A stretch of 64,000 bases of DNA from Candidatus Nitrosotalea sinensis (lineage in GTDB: Archaea > Thermoproteota > Nitrososphaeria > Nitrososphaerales > Nitrosopumilaceae): NCBI RefSeq assembly GCF_900143675.1, contig NZ_FRFC01000001.1:1-64000 (forward strand), given 5' to 3'. Position 1 is the stretch's first letter; each line of letters starts with the position of its first letter. The position numbers were made by a program, and so were the translations under genes. This document shows positions 17,857-25,819 of this stretch, piece by piece. A model generated the notes under the pieces. That model searched no databases, was not told the DNA's origin, and saw only the letters and a list, made by a program, of their open reading frames with translations.

Positions 17857-18285
17857 TTACTGTGGGGAACTGCGACCGGATTGTATAAGTTTGTTCATTT
17901 CATGTTGTCCCCGTTCTAGTTGCATAGAGACCTCATTTCTTTGTCCAGCCAATTGCTGTAACACTAATTCAAGTTCCTTTATCCTAGACTCTAAATAATT
18001 AATTGCTGAATTCTTGTCTTGCTCAATTGCTGCACCTGCACCAATATTTACAATCATTTTTTGTTCCGGATTTATTTTCGCCTTGACATATACTCCAAGA
18101 CCTACAGGTACCAAAGTTTCAACATCAACATTTCCACTCATTCCCTTTACAGAATCCACTGCACTTACTGCTTCTTGTACAAGTCTCATTACAGTGGTTT
18201 CTCGCTGCACTAGATCATTTAGATATGTTTCAAGTGACTGCATTTGCTGCAACAATGCTTGGGCCTGTTCTTCACTCATTTGCAA
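17857..18285 (-). CDS. pfdA: Prefoldin alpha subunit
   Basis: 142 aa. Two long coiled coils (about 3-50 and 98-140) flank a central beta hairpin region (VDVETLVPVGLGVYVKAKI, MIVNIGAGAAIE), the alpha-class prefoldin layout. Forms the alpha2beta4 jellyfish chaperone that passes unfolded proteins to the thermosome. Lies 11 bp upstream of ftsY and appears to head the long minus-strand run; the promoter should be in 18286-18347. Confidence 0.93.
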   Translation of the reverse strand: MQMSEEQAQALLQQMQSLETYLNDLVQRETTVMRLVQEAVSAVDSVKGMSGNVDVETLVPVGLGVYVKAKINPEQKMIVNIGAGAAIEQDKNSAINYLESRIKELELVLQQLAGQRNEVSMQLERGQHEMNKLIQSGRSSPQ

Positions 18286-18347
18286 AAAATTCTCTTGTTG
18301 ACTATAAATTCATTCTGAAAAAGAGCAAAACAAAAAGAAGAAAGGAA

Positions 18348-18971
18348 TTATGCCTTTACTTTGGAGAGTCGTGAATCGACTTCATCCCAGTTTATTACAT
18401 TCCACCAAGCGTTCACATAGTCTGCTCGTCTATTTTGGTACTTGAGGTAATAGGCGTGCTCCCAAACATCTAGACCCAACAAGGGTATTAGACCTTTGGT
18501 ACGTGGACTTGTTTGGTTTGGCATTGTAGTAAACTCAACTTTCCTAGTCTGTGGATTGTAAGTTAACCAACCCCAGCCGCTTCCTTGTATAGCAATGGTA
18601 TCTTTAACAAATTTCTCTTTGAAGCTGTCAAAGTTTCCAAACACAGAATCAATAGCTGTTTGCAAGCTACCGCCCGGTTTTCCACCACCACTTGGCTTCA
18701 TACTATTCCAGAATAGAGCATGGTTTTCATAACCACCTCCATGGAAATTTACGGCACCTCTAACAGTTTCTGGAACCTGATTCAAGTCTGACAACAACTT
18801 GGTTAGTTCCATGTTTTGAATTTCAGCACCTACATTTGCAAGCGCATTGTTCAAACCATCAGTATATGCCTGATGATGCTTTGTGTGATGAATTTCCATT
18901 GTCTTTGCATCAATGTGCGGTTCCAAGGAATCATACGAGTATGGTACTTTTGGAAGTTCATATTTTGCCAT
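18348..18971 (-). CDS. sod: Superoxide dismutase, Fe/Mn family
   Basis: 207 aa from the ATG at 18971; an upstream in-frame ATG at 18995 would add eight residues but the chosen start gives the usual AKYELPKVPYSYDSLEPHI N-terminus. Metal ligands are visible: His28 (EIHHTKHHQAYTDGLN), a second His in ENHALFWNSM, and Asp/His in LDVWEHAYYLKYQNRR. Detoxifies superoxide in the cytosol, important to aerobic ammonia oxidisers. Divergent from the subtilase gene, so 18972-19047 carries both promoters. Choice of Fe or Mn cannot be read from sequence. Confidence 0.95.
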   Translation of the reverse strand: MAKYELPKVPYSYDSLEPHIDAKTMEIHHTKHHQAYTDGLNNALANVGAEIQNMELTKLLSDLNQVPETVRGAVNFHGGGYENHALFWNSMKPSGGGKPGGSLQTAIDSVFGNFDSFKEKFVKDTIAIQGSGWGWLTYNPQTRKVEFTTMPNQTSPRTKGLIPLLGLDVWEHAYYLKYQNRRADYVNAWWNVINWDEVDSRLSKVKA

Positions 18972-19047
18972 AAAAAACTCAACTATTTCTTGCAATTTAT
19001 GGTTTTTGTTGCAAATGCATTTTATCTAGTCTCAATCCACATACAAT

Positions 19048-21072
19048 GTGACATACAAATCACTAGCTTGTTCTCTAATTCTGGTTTTGTCCATCACATA
19101 TTTTATCACAGATTCCCATGAACAAAATTTTTCACAGAGTCTAAAGCTTGTTGGGATCCAGTCACCAAATCAACATGGTTTGAATGGTCAAGGAATCAAA
19201 GTAGGAGTAATAGACACAGGAATTGATTTCCACCATCCAGATTTACTAGGATATGGACCAACAGGCAGAATTGCCGGCGGATATGATTTTGTCAATTCAG
19301 ATCAAAAACCATTAGACGTAAACGGTCACGGTACTGAAGTTTCAGGAATAATTGGTGCCAATGGAAGTTTTGTCGGAGTTGCTCCAAGATCACAGTTATT
19401 TTCATACAAAGTCTCCTCTACAGGTGAGGCAGTCTCATCAGAATATATCGTTGAAGCAATATCATCTGCAATAAAAGACAAGATGAATGTAATCAACATA
19501 AGTTTAGGAGTAAACAAAACCAATGACGAATTAGAGAATATGGTTGACGAGGCAGTACAAAATGGAGTTGTCGTAGTTACAGCTTCTGGAAATAACGGAC
19601 CAGACAATGAGACAATTGGAAGTCCTGGAAGAGATTTCAATGCAATAACAGTAGGTGCAACCTACAACAACATAGCATCAAGCATCGTATCAACTCTAAA
19701 GATTGGCAACAAATCATACAGCGTAATGCCAATGTTAGGTGACAGCATTTTAGAAAATACAATACAAGGCAAAATTGTTTATGGAGGATATGGTAGAGTA
19801 TCAGATCTAAAAGACCTTGATGTGGAAAATTCCATATTACTTGAAAAACGAGGCAGTGACATCAAGGGAGAAAAAGTATTTTTCTCAGAGAAAGAAAAAA
19901 ATGCGGCAGACAGGGGCGCAAAAGGCCTAATCATATTTAACAATCAAAGCGGAATTTTCTACGGAGAAATAGCAGGACCAAATGCAACTAAAAACTATAG
20001 TCCAAGAATTCCAGTCATTTCAATGTCAGGCTATGACGGATCAAGGTTGCAAGAATCCATAAAAAGTAATACAATAGCCAGCCTTGACATATTTTATCAT
20101 CCAGATTTTGTTGCACCATTTAGCTCACGCGGACCAGTTTCTCCATTTTACATAAAACCAGATCTTGTAGCGCCAGGAGTTTATGTTAACACAACAACAA
20201 TTGGAGGAAAGTACAACTTGACTAGCGGAACAAGCATAGCAACACCTCATGTCACAGGAGCAGTCGCCATATTACTGCAAGAACATCCATATTTGGACCC
20301 CACAGAGATAGCATCCCTGATAACCACAACAACTGATCCTGTCACAGACGCATATGGGAATACATTTCCAATCGAGGTTGCAGGTAGCGGTAGACTAAAC
20401 ATTACAAGAGCAACTTATGCAAATTTGATAATCACCCCTCACCAACTAGTCTACGACCTGTCATATGATATGCCAAATCAAACCAAGACATTACACTTGA
20501 AGACAATCAATAATGACACCATCCCGCAATTGAAGATTCAATTTTTGTCAAGTAATCCAGATTTAATCTTCAAACATTCTGTTAACAATGATACCATAAA
20601 TGTAGAAATTACAGACAAGTCAAAAATGCAAGGAGATTATGAAGGATTCATACTAGTTGATGATTCAAAAATATCATACCGTATACCCGTTCTGGTCCAT
20701 GTAACAAAAGGCACCCTAGTAGCTAACCAAAATGACACATCAATGAGATTTGCAATCAATTATCCAGAAAAATGGTCATATGCAAAGATATCAGTTACAA
20801 AGACCGGTTCACATGACACAAAAACAATTGGAATTACACCACAGAGTTACAAGACTGTTTTCATTGATGATATAGGAGAATATTGGATTCAAGCAGACAT
20901 CAAAGTAGGAAATCAAACAGACTATGCATATCAAACATTGACTGTAAACCACATCACAAGAAATTATTTTGACATTGAAAACATTTTGCAAATCCCACTA
21001 AAACAAATAGAGATCATTTCAAGTATAATGATCATTACAGTTGTAGTTGGACTTGTTTTAAGACGCAGATAA
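19048..21072 (+). CDS. Membrane-anchored subtilisin-like serine protease (S8 family) with PA insert
   Basis: 674 aa. N-terminal signal peptide (about 6-21, LACSLILVLSITYFI). Catalytic triad Asp56 (GVIDTGID), His94 (NGHGTEVSG) and Ser396 (GTSIATPH) is complete. A PA (protease-associated) domain lies between His and Ser (about 225-345). Beta-rich C-terminal region (about 450-645), then a single membrane helix close to the C-terminus (about 650-670) ended by RRR. The topology places the protease outside the cell and anchored in the membrane. Likely roles are turnover or processing of surface proteins, which are plentiful in this window; this is inference. No long propeptide is apparent before the catalytic domain. 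Converges with pckA, 2 bp between stops. Confidence 0.92.
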   Translation: MTYKSLACSLILVLSITYFITDSHEQNFSQSLKLVGIQSPNQHGLNGQGIKVGVIDTGIDFHHPDLLGYGPTGRIAGGYDFVNSDQKPLDVNGHGTEVSGIIGANGSFVGVAPRSQLFSYKVSSTGEAVSSEYIVEAISSAIKDKMNVINISLGVNKTNDELENMVDEAVQNGVVVVTASGNNGPDNETIGSPGRDFNAITVGATYNNIASSIVSTLKIGNKSYSVMPMLGDSILENTIQGKIVYGGYGRVSDLKDLDVENSILLEKRGSDIKGEKVFFSEKEKNAADRGAKGLIIFNNQSGIFYGEIAGPNATKNYSPRIPVISMSGYDGSRLQESIKSNTIASLDIFYHPDFVAPFSSRGPVSPFYIKPDLVAPGVYVNTTTIGGKYNLTSGTSIATPHVTGAVAILLQEHPYLDPTEIASLITTTTDPVTDAYGNTFPIEVAGSGRLNITRATYANLIITPHQLVYDLSYDMPNQTKTLHLKTINNDTIPQLKIQFLSSNPDLIFKHSVNNDTINVEITDKSKMQGDYEGFILVDDSKISYRIPVLVHVTKGTLVANQNDTSMRFAINYPEKWSYAKISVTKTGSHDTKTIGITPQSYKTVFIDDIGEYWIQADIKVGNQTDYAYQTLTVNHITRNYFDIENILQIPLKQIEIISSIMIITVVVGLVLRRR

Positions 21073-21074
21073 AA

Positions 21075-22727
21075 TCAGGTGTACGGTCCAGCATTTGCTA
21101 TCTCTTGTGCCACGTTGCCAAATTTCTTAAAGTTATCAACAAACATCTGAGCCAACTTTTTGGCAGACGAGTCATATGCATCCTTGTCAGACCAAGTGTT
21201 TCTCGGATTTAGTACATCAGATGGAACATTTGGACATGTTACAGGAATATCAAGATTAAACACATCATCATGCCTATACTGAACCTTGTCCAGCTCGCCT
21301 GACAATGCTGCTGTAACCATGCTTCTAGTATAATGAATATTCATTCTCTTTCCAATTCCATATGGTCCGCCTGACCAGCCAGTGTTTATCAAATATACTA
21401 TAGTATTGTGCTTGGTTATTTTTTCTCCCAAGAGTTTTGCATAAACTGATGCATGTCGTGACATGAAAGGAGCACCAAAACATTCTGAGAAAGTAGCTTT
21501 TGGTTCAGTGATTCCTCTCTCAGTTCCTGCAAGCTTGCTAGTATATCCAGACATAAAGTGATACATTGCACCTTCCTTTGTCAGACGAGCTATCGGAGGT
21601 AACACGCCAAATGCATCAGCAGTCAAAAATATTATCACCTTGGGATTTCCTCCCAAGCTAGGTATCACAGCACCAGGAATGTAATCAAGAGGATAAGCGG
21701 CTCTGGTATTTTCTGTGAGGCTGCCATCATTAAAGTCAGGCATCATTGTAGATTTGTCAATCACTACATTCTCAAGCACAGCACCTGATCTTATTGCGTC
21801 CCAAATTTGAGGTTCGGCTTCCTTGTTTAGATTGATGCATTTTGCATAGCATCCACCTTCAAAATTAAAGACGCCAGTATCAGACCATCCATGTTCATCA
21901 TCACCAATCAACCTACGATTAGAATCAGCAGACAACGTAGTCTTTCCTGTACCGGAAAGCCCAAAGAACAAAGCTGTGTCTCCTCCTTTTCCAATATTAG
22001 CAGAACAGTGCATAGGAAAAACACCACGTGATGGCAAGATGTAGTTCATGACAGAGAACATGCATTTTTTTATCTCTCCAGCATAGGATGTAGAACCAAT
22101 CAGTACGACTTTCTTTGAGTAATTTAGAATGATAAAGGCATCAGTCCTTGTGCCATCTGTTTCAGGAGTTGCCTTGAAATCATTTAATGCAATAACAGTA
22201 TATTCAGGATTGTGGGATTCCAATTCCGATGGAGTTGGTCGTATGAATAATTGCCTTACAAACAGGCTTTGCCAAGGATGATCAGTTATGATTCGAATTG
22301 GTAGTCTGTGTTTTGTATCAGCACCTACAAATCCATCAAAGATAAAGATCTCCTTTCCTTGAATGTATTGCTTCATTTTTTGGTATAATTTATCAAATTT
22401 ATCATCTGGGAATGGGTGATTGATTTTTCCCCAGTCAACAGTATCATGAGTTTGAGAGTCATCCACTATGAAACGGTCATCAGGTGATCTTCCAGTATAT
22501 TTTCCAGTCTTTACTGCTATTGCCCCATTTGCAGTCAGAATTCCTTCATTTTTTTCTTCAATTAAATCAATGAGTGCATCCACCTGCAAATTTCTCTGGA
22601 TCTTTGCGGGTTTAATGCCCATTTGCTCCAATTGCGATACAACGTGACGAGTGATCGTAGGCTCCAAATCCTCTATCATCTGGTAAGTCGACTTCCTATG
22701 AAAATCCTTATTATCTCTTCGGATCAT
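21075..22727 (-). CDS. pckA: Phosphoenolpyruvate carboxykinase (ATP)
   Basis: 550 aa, typical of the ATP-dependent class. Kinase 1a P-loop GLSGTGKTT near residues 256-264, followed by the metal-binding kinase-2 region RLIGDDEHGW and the substrate motif TGRSPDDRF (about 74-82). Interconverts oxaloacetate and PEP with ATP/ADP; in an autotroph this feeds gluconeogenesis. The gene has its own 50-bp divergent promoter region shared with eL32. Confidence 0.95.
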   Translation of the reverse strand: MIRRDNKDFHRKSTYQMIEDLEPTITRHVVSQLEQMGIKPAKIQRNLQVDALIDLIEEKNEGILTANGAIAVKTGKYTGRSPDDRFIVDDSQTHDTVDWGKINHPFPDDKFDKLYQKMKQYIQGKEIFIFDGFVGADTKHRLPIRIITDHPWQSLFVRQLFIRPTPSELESHNPEYTVIALNDFKATPETDGTRTDAFIILNYSKKVVLIGSTSYAGEIKKCMFSVMNYILPSRGVFPMHCSANIGKGGDTALFFGLSGTGKTTLSADSNRRLIGDDEHGWSDTGVFNFEGGCYAKCINLNKEAEPQIWDAIRSGAVLENVVIDKSTMMPDFNDGSLTENTRAAYPLDYIPGAVIPSLGGNPKVIIFLTADAFGVLPPIARLTKEGAMYHFMSGYTSKLAGTERGITEPKATFSECFGAPFMSRHASVYAKLLGEKITKHNTIVYLINTGWSGGPYGIGKRMNIHYTRSMVTAALSGELDKVQYRHDDVFNLDIPVTCPNVPSDVLNPRNTWSDKDAYDSSAKKLAQMFVDNFKKFGNVAQEIANAGPYT

Positions 22728-22780
22728 GCAAACCCAAACAAGAAACGTATTTATTGTAAAATTTAATCATAGTCGTGTAC

Positions 22781-23182
22781 ATGCCGATCAATAAAGAAGC
22801 TCTTGAACTTAGAAAGAAGGTGTCTGAGCACAGACCAGAATTTGTAAGACAAGAGAGTTGGAGATATTCAAAATTAGCAAAGTCTTGGAGAAAACCAAAA
22901 GGTATGGACAACCACCAGAGAAAACAAAAGAAAGGATGGCCAGCTCTTGTTCGAGTTGGATATGGTGGACCAAAGATCGCAAGAGGATTACATCCATCAG
23001 GATTTACAGATAATCTAGTTTACAATTTGAGGGACTTGGAGAAACTTGATCCAAAAAAAGACGGAATCAGATTTGGTCATGGAGTAGGAACAAAGAAGAG
23101 AACCGAAATAATCACCAAGGCAATAGAGAAGAACTTTAAAGTATTCAACGCGAGAGTGTCAGCAAGTGGTAGTAAATCTTAA
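22781..23182 (+). CDS. rpl32e: Large ribosomal subunit protein eL32
   Basis: 133 aa from ATG 22781 (a GTG at 22775 could add two residues). Diagnostic segments are RQESWRYSKLAKSWRKPKG, RVGYGGPKIARGLHPSG and IRFGHGVGTKKRTEI. Contacts 23S rRNA. Paired with eL19, whose GTG start lies within its last codons (17-bp overlap). In many archaea this pair lies inside the spc operon ahead of uL18; here the pair stands alone. Confidence 0.95.
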   Translation: MPINKEALELRKKVSEHRPEFVRQESWRYSKLAKSWRKPKGMDNHQRKQKKGWPALVRVGYGGPKIARGLHPSGFTDNLVYNLRDLEKLDPKKDGIRFGHGVGTKKRTEIITKAIEKNFKVFNARVSASGSKS

Positions 23183-23615
23183 GTCAAAAAGACAGCTGGT
23201 CTCCAGAATTCTTGGAGTCGGAGTAGGTAGAGTAAGATTTGATCCAGAGTATCTAGATGATATCACTGATGCAATCACCCGTGACAACATTAGAAGTTTG
23301 ATTACTGCAGGAACAATACAAGTAAAACCAGTTGTTGGAACTTCAAAAGGAAGATCACACTTTAAAAAATCACAGAGACGCAAGCGTGGAACTAAACAAG
23401 GTTCCAAGAAGGGACGAAAAGGATCCAGAGTAGGAAAGAAGGAAGTATACGTAAAGAGAATAAGAGCAATGAGACACCAGCTAAAGGTTTCAAAATCAAG
23501 AAAAGAAATAGCAAATGAAAACTATTGGAAACTATACAAGCAAGTAAGCGGAAATCAAGTTAGAAACTTGGCCCACCTTAGAAGCCTCATAGAAGAAGTT
23601 AGAATCAAAAAGTAA
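23166..23615 (+). CDS. rpl19e: Large ribosomal subunit protein eL19
   Basis: 149 aa from a GTG start that overlaps eL32 by 17 bp. Diagnostic segments: LKSKRQLVSRILGVGVGRV, DAITRDNIRSLITAGTIQVK, then the very basic central part (KKSQRRKRGTKQGSKKGRKG) and a C-terminal helix. Part of the tunnel-exit side of the large subunit. Convergent with the methyltransferase gene, 2 bp between stops. Confidence 0.95.
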   Translation: MVVNLKSKRQLVSRILGVGVGRVRFDPEYLDDITDAITRDNIRSLITAGTIQVKPVVGTSKGRSHFKKSQRRKRGTKQGSKKGRKGSRVGKKEVYVKRIRAMRHQLKVSKSRKEIANENYWKLYKQVSGNQVRNLAHLRSLIEEVRIKK

Positions 23616-23617
23616 AT

Positions 23618-23914
23618 TCAAAATCTAAAGATTACATCAGCATTCTGAATTCTACCTTTCTTGATTTCAATTCCTTCTCTTGACAACATGTTTGTTTTTA
23701 CTTTCTCCCCCCACGCATATCCTCCTACCTTTCCATCAGACATTATCACGCGATGACATGGTACAATAACAGGAAAAGGATTCTTGTTCATCATTCTCCC
23801 AATGGCTCGTTGACCATTTTTCAAACCAACTGCCTTGGCAAGTTCCCCATATGTTGTCACTTTACCTTTTGGAACCTGTAAGAGTTTTTCATACACTTTA
23901 TGTTCTAGTTTCAA
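23618..23914 (-). CDS. ogt: Methylated-DNA-protein cysteine methyltransferase, catalytic domain only
   Basis: 98 aa, only the C-terminal catalytic domain of the O6-alkylguanine transferase family. The active-site motif IVPCHRVI has Cys53. The helix-turn-helix region (KVTTYGELAKAVGLKNGQRAIGRMM) and the GGYAWG loop are intact. The small size also fits alkyltransferase-like (ATL) proteins, but those have Trp or Ala at the active position; the Cys here favours a true methyltransferase. Repairs O6-alkylguanine by suicide transfer. Overlaps the deacylase gene by 4 bp (ATGA). Confidence 0.88.
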   Translation of the reverse strand: MKLEHKVYEKLLQVPKGKVTTYGELAKAVGLKNGQRAIGRMMNKNPFPVIVPCHRVIMSDGKVGGYAWGEKVKTNMLSREGIEIKKGRIQNADVIFRF

Positions 23915-24687
23915 ATTTTTATCATCTCAAGCCTAGAAGAATTTATCATATCTACTATTTTTTGTTTATTGCTACCTAGTCCGTTCCAGTCAACTAGAGC
24001 AAGTTTTGCTTCACTGTTACGTTTTAAGATGTGATCAAACAATTCCGAATCTACATTATCAAGACCATGTTTTGGAATTATGGTTCCCAGAGCCAATTTA
24101 CCTTCTATTAGTTCTTTATTGAATTTACTAGGATAGTGAGTACCTCCAAAGCATATTGCAACATCATTTTTTTGTGGTTTTTCAGACATTGTATTTACTA
24201 CTACCTCAGATACATCTTCGCACAACTGTTTGTCATTCCATTCCTTTTCAGTGGTGCCTATCTCAATGAACAAACTTGGTTTGCCAAGTGCTGTTGGTCC
24301 ATGATGAGTTGCCTCAATTATGATATCAAACTTTGAAAAGAGGTTTTTTCTCTCCCATAATTTCTTCATATATGACTTTTGTATGTGAGGATGAGGTATT
24401 GCTACTTGTCTTGGAAATCCACCAAACATGGCATCTCCAAAGTTTCCCGTACTATGACATGTCAATGCAAGAGTGCCACTCTCAGCAGCATGTTTTGACA
24501 AGAATACATAGCCATCATAATGATACTTGTCTTCAATCCAATCCGCAGATATTGCAGGGGTTGGTATCACCACAAGATCAAAATATTTTCCACGGTAGAT
24601 TTCACCATCTTTTTTCATTTGTTTTGAAATAAAATATGCCATGTTATATCCAGCAGGATCAGATTCGTATGCGATTAGTAATTCCAC
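23911..24687 (-). CDS. dtdA: D-aminoacyl-tRNA deacylase, archaeal type (DTD2/GEK1 family)
   Basis: 258 aa. The archaeal/plant deacylase signature appears in LALTCHSTGNFGDA (about 75-88), IIIEATHHGPTALGKPSLFIEIGTT (about 121-145) and FGGTHYP (about 181-187). Removes D-amino acids from mischarged tRNAs and so protects translation. First gene of a two-gene unit with ogt (4-bp overlap); both are quality-control or damage-repair functions, which may be why they are paired (inference). Confidence 0.9.
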   Translation of the reverse strand: MELLIAYESDPAGYNMAYFISKQMKKDGEIYRGKYFDLVVIPTPAISADWIEDKYHYDGYVFLSKHAAESGTLALTCHSTGNFGDAMFGGFPRQVAIPHPHIQKSYMKKLWERKNLFSKFDIIIEATHHGPTALGKPSLFIEIGTTEKEWNDKQLCEDVSEVVVNTMSEKPQKNDVAICFGGTHYPSKFNKELIEGKLALGTIIPKHGLDNVDSELFDHILKRNSEAKLALVDWNGLGSNKQKIVDMINSSRLEMIKI

Positions 24688-24749
24688 AATTAATGATCAA
24701 AATCTCGCTTTATTATATCAAAGGATGTATACTGACACATACTTCAAAA

Positions 24750-24779
24750 TTTAAATAATACTAGTAGTATGATAGTATA
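24750..24779 (+). promoter_or_regulatory. TATA box plus palindromic operator of the RHH gene
   Basis: TATA-like TTTAAATAA lies at about 24750-24758. It abuts a perfect palindrome ATACTA-G-TAGTAT at 24758-24770, and a second TAGTAT half-site follows at 24773-24778, directly against the ATG at 24780. Spacing from TATA to ATG (about 26 bp) predicts a leaderless transcript. A protein bound to these sites would cover the start of transcription, so autorepression by the encoded ribbon-helix-helix protein is the likely use (inference). Confidence 0.6.
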
Positions 24780-24974
24780 ATGAGAGTAAAATTAGATCCA
24801 AATGTGAAAAGAGATACAACATCAATCAAGATAGATCCGTTTGTCTGGAAAGAAGCAAAGAAAGATGCAATTGACAGGGAACTTGATTTATCACAACTAG
24901 TTGAAATTGCGTTAAAGACTTGGTTAGAAGATGAAGATCCAAAAAAAGTCAAGAACGATCTAAAAGAGAGATAG
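24780..24974 (+). CDS. Ribbon-helix-helix (CopG/Arc-type) DNA-binding protein, 64 aa
   Basis: Residues 13-55 fit a ribbon-helix-helix fold: a basic beta strand TTSIKIDPFVWKEAKKDA, helix 1, then LDLSQLVEIALKTWLE as helix 2. Such small proteins are dimeric repressors and often control their own operon. A palindrome sits at its promoter. The next ORF starts 2 bp after the stop, so it heads a small operon. Target genes beyond the operon are unknown. Confidence 0.75.
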   Translation: MRVKLDPNVKRDTTSIKIDPFVWKEAKKDAIDRELDLSQLVEIALKTWLEDEDPKKVKNDLKER

Positions 24975-24976
24975 GA

Positions 24977-25165
24977 ATGTCTCGTTCTGTAGAATTAGAA
25001 AAAGATTTGACACGAGTTTCTGACATACTAGATAGAAACAGCAACTGTTTAGAAGAATGGCCAATGTTACAAATGAGGAAGAAGAGATGTGGATGGTATT
25101 CAGTACAATATCCACACTTAGTCATTTTCTCAGTGTATCATACAAAGTATCTCTTAATACATTAA
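24977..25165 (+). CDS. Short ORF after the RHH gene, possibly the 5' part of a frameshifted gene
   Basis: 62 codons, start 2 bp after the RHH stop. The first 27 codons (SRSVELEKDLTRVSDILD and following) look like genuine protein, helical and charged. After about 25057 the frame yields a Cys/Trp/Tyr/His-rich string that looks non-coding, while the overlapping frame from 25057 becomes protein-like. Either a short gene, or the N-terminus of the 25057-25353 gene separated by a one-base shift. A fused product would be about 125 aa. Confidence 0.35.
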   Translation: MSRSVELEKDLTRVSDILDRNSNCLEEWPMLQMRKKRCGWYSVQYPHLVIFSVYHTKYLLIH

Positions 25166-25353
25166 ATGAAATCAACGTCTTGTACAGTATAATAGATAGA
25201 CTACCAAGAAAATCAGAGTTTGATGAAATTAGAACTATGGTTGAAAAACAAAAAGAAAACATCATCACTACTCTGGTTCCCATAAAAGAAGCATTTGAGA
25301 AATCAGCAGAGTATGAAAATTTTGGAAGAAAAATGAATGATAAAAAGGATTGA
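25057..25353 (+). CDS. Hypothetical helical protein, 98 aa
   Basis: The frame is open from 25036 to 25353. The product starts ANVTNEEEEMWMVFSTIS, then a mostly helical chain with a heptad-like segment (EIRTMVEKQKENIITTLVPI). No family recognised. It overlaps the preceding short ORF by 109 bp in another frame and the following gene by 17 bp. Second or third cistron of the RHH-led operon. Confidence 0.6.
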   Translation: MANVTNEEEEMWMVFSTISTLSHFLSVSYKVSLNTLNEINVLYSIIDRLPRKSEFDEIRTMVEKQKENIITTLVPIKEAFEKSAEYENFGRKMNDKKD

Positions 25354-25585
25354 ACGCAAAGTGCAAGACAGACATCACATAGACAAAAATGAGAAATTCA
25401 CAGAATCATTAAACATCCTAGAAAACAGAAGCAGGGAGGATCTCATAGAAAAGTGGTTGGCATTGAATCCAAAGGATATTACAGATTTTAATAAGACAGG
25501 CATTAAGAAAATAACTACAAAGGTTACAATAACATTTGATTTTGGCAAGGAAGAACGCCTGTTAACATTTCAGCCATTAAAGTAA
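25337..25585 (+). CDS. Hypothetical protein, 82 aa
   Basis: ATG at 25337 lies within the last codons of the 98-aa gene (17-bp overlap), the spacing of a coupled operon. Highly charged; N-terminal half helical (KRIERKVQDRHHIDKNEKF), C-terminal half beta-like (KKITTKVTITFDFGKEERLL). No family recognised. Ends 48 bp before secE, which has its own TATA-like element. Confidence 0.55.
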   Translation: MIKRIERKVQDRHHIDKNEKFTESLNILENRSREDLIEKWLALNPKDITDFNKTGIKKITTKVTITFDFGKEERLLTFQPLK

Positions 25586-25590
25586 CCCAC

Positions 25591-25600
25591 TTTAAAATAA
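25591..25600 (+). promoter_or_regulatory. TATA-like element upstream of secE
   Basis: TTTAAAATAA at 25591-25600, about 33-42 bp ahead of the secE ATG (25633). Archaeal initiation about 25 bp downstream of the box would leave a leader of roughly 12 nt. It lies just after the stop of the RHH operon, which suggests that the translation cluster is a separate transcript. Confidence 0.4.
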
Positions 25601-25632
25601 GAATTATAAGGACACTTTGGCAAAGTCCTGCA

Positions 25633-25818
25633 ATGGTAAAGGTAAACCCAAAGCAGATGCTCAAGGACATGGTCAACACTATGAAACTTGCCAAGAAATC
25701 AGACAAGGAAGACTATGCAGAGCATCTACGATTGGTTGTACTTGGTATGGCTACACTTGGTGCCATCGGATTCATAATTCAATTCACCTTTGCTGTTATT
25801 AATTTAGGACATAGATAA
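25633..25818 (+). CDS. secE: Preprotein translocase subunit SecE (Sss1 type)
   Basis: 61 aa with one C-terminal membrane helix (about residues 35-57, LGMATLGAIGFIIQFTFAVI) and an N-terminal amphipathic helix, the archaeal SecE/Sss1 pattern. Clamps the two halves of SecY. Located 1 bp before spt5, the classic secE-nusG/spt5-rpl11 order. Confidence 0.9.
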   Translation: MVKVNPKQMLKDMVNTMKLAKKSDKEDYAEHLRLVVLGMATLGAIGFIIQFTFAVINLGHR

Positions 25819-25819
25819 A

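Noticed and set aside
25604-25632. Imperfect hairpin around GGACACTTTGGCAAAGTCC before secE, considered as riboswitch or attenuator
   Set aside because: Short and imperfect, and it overlaps the likely transcription start; no riboswitch family matches.
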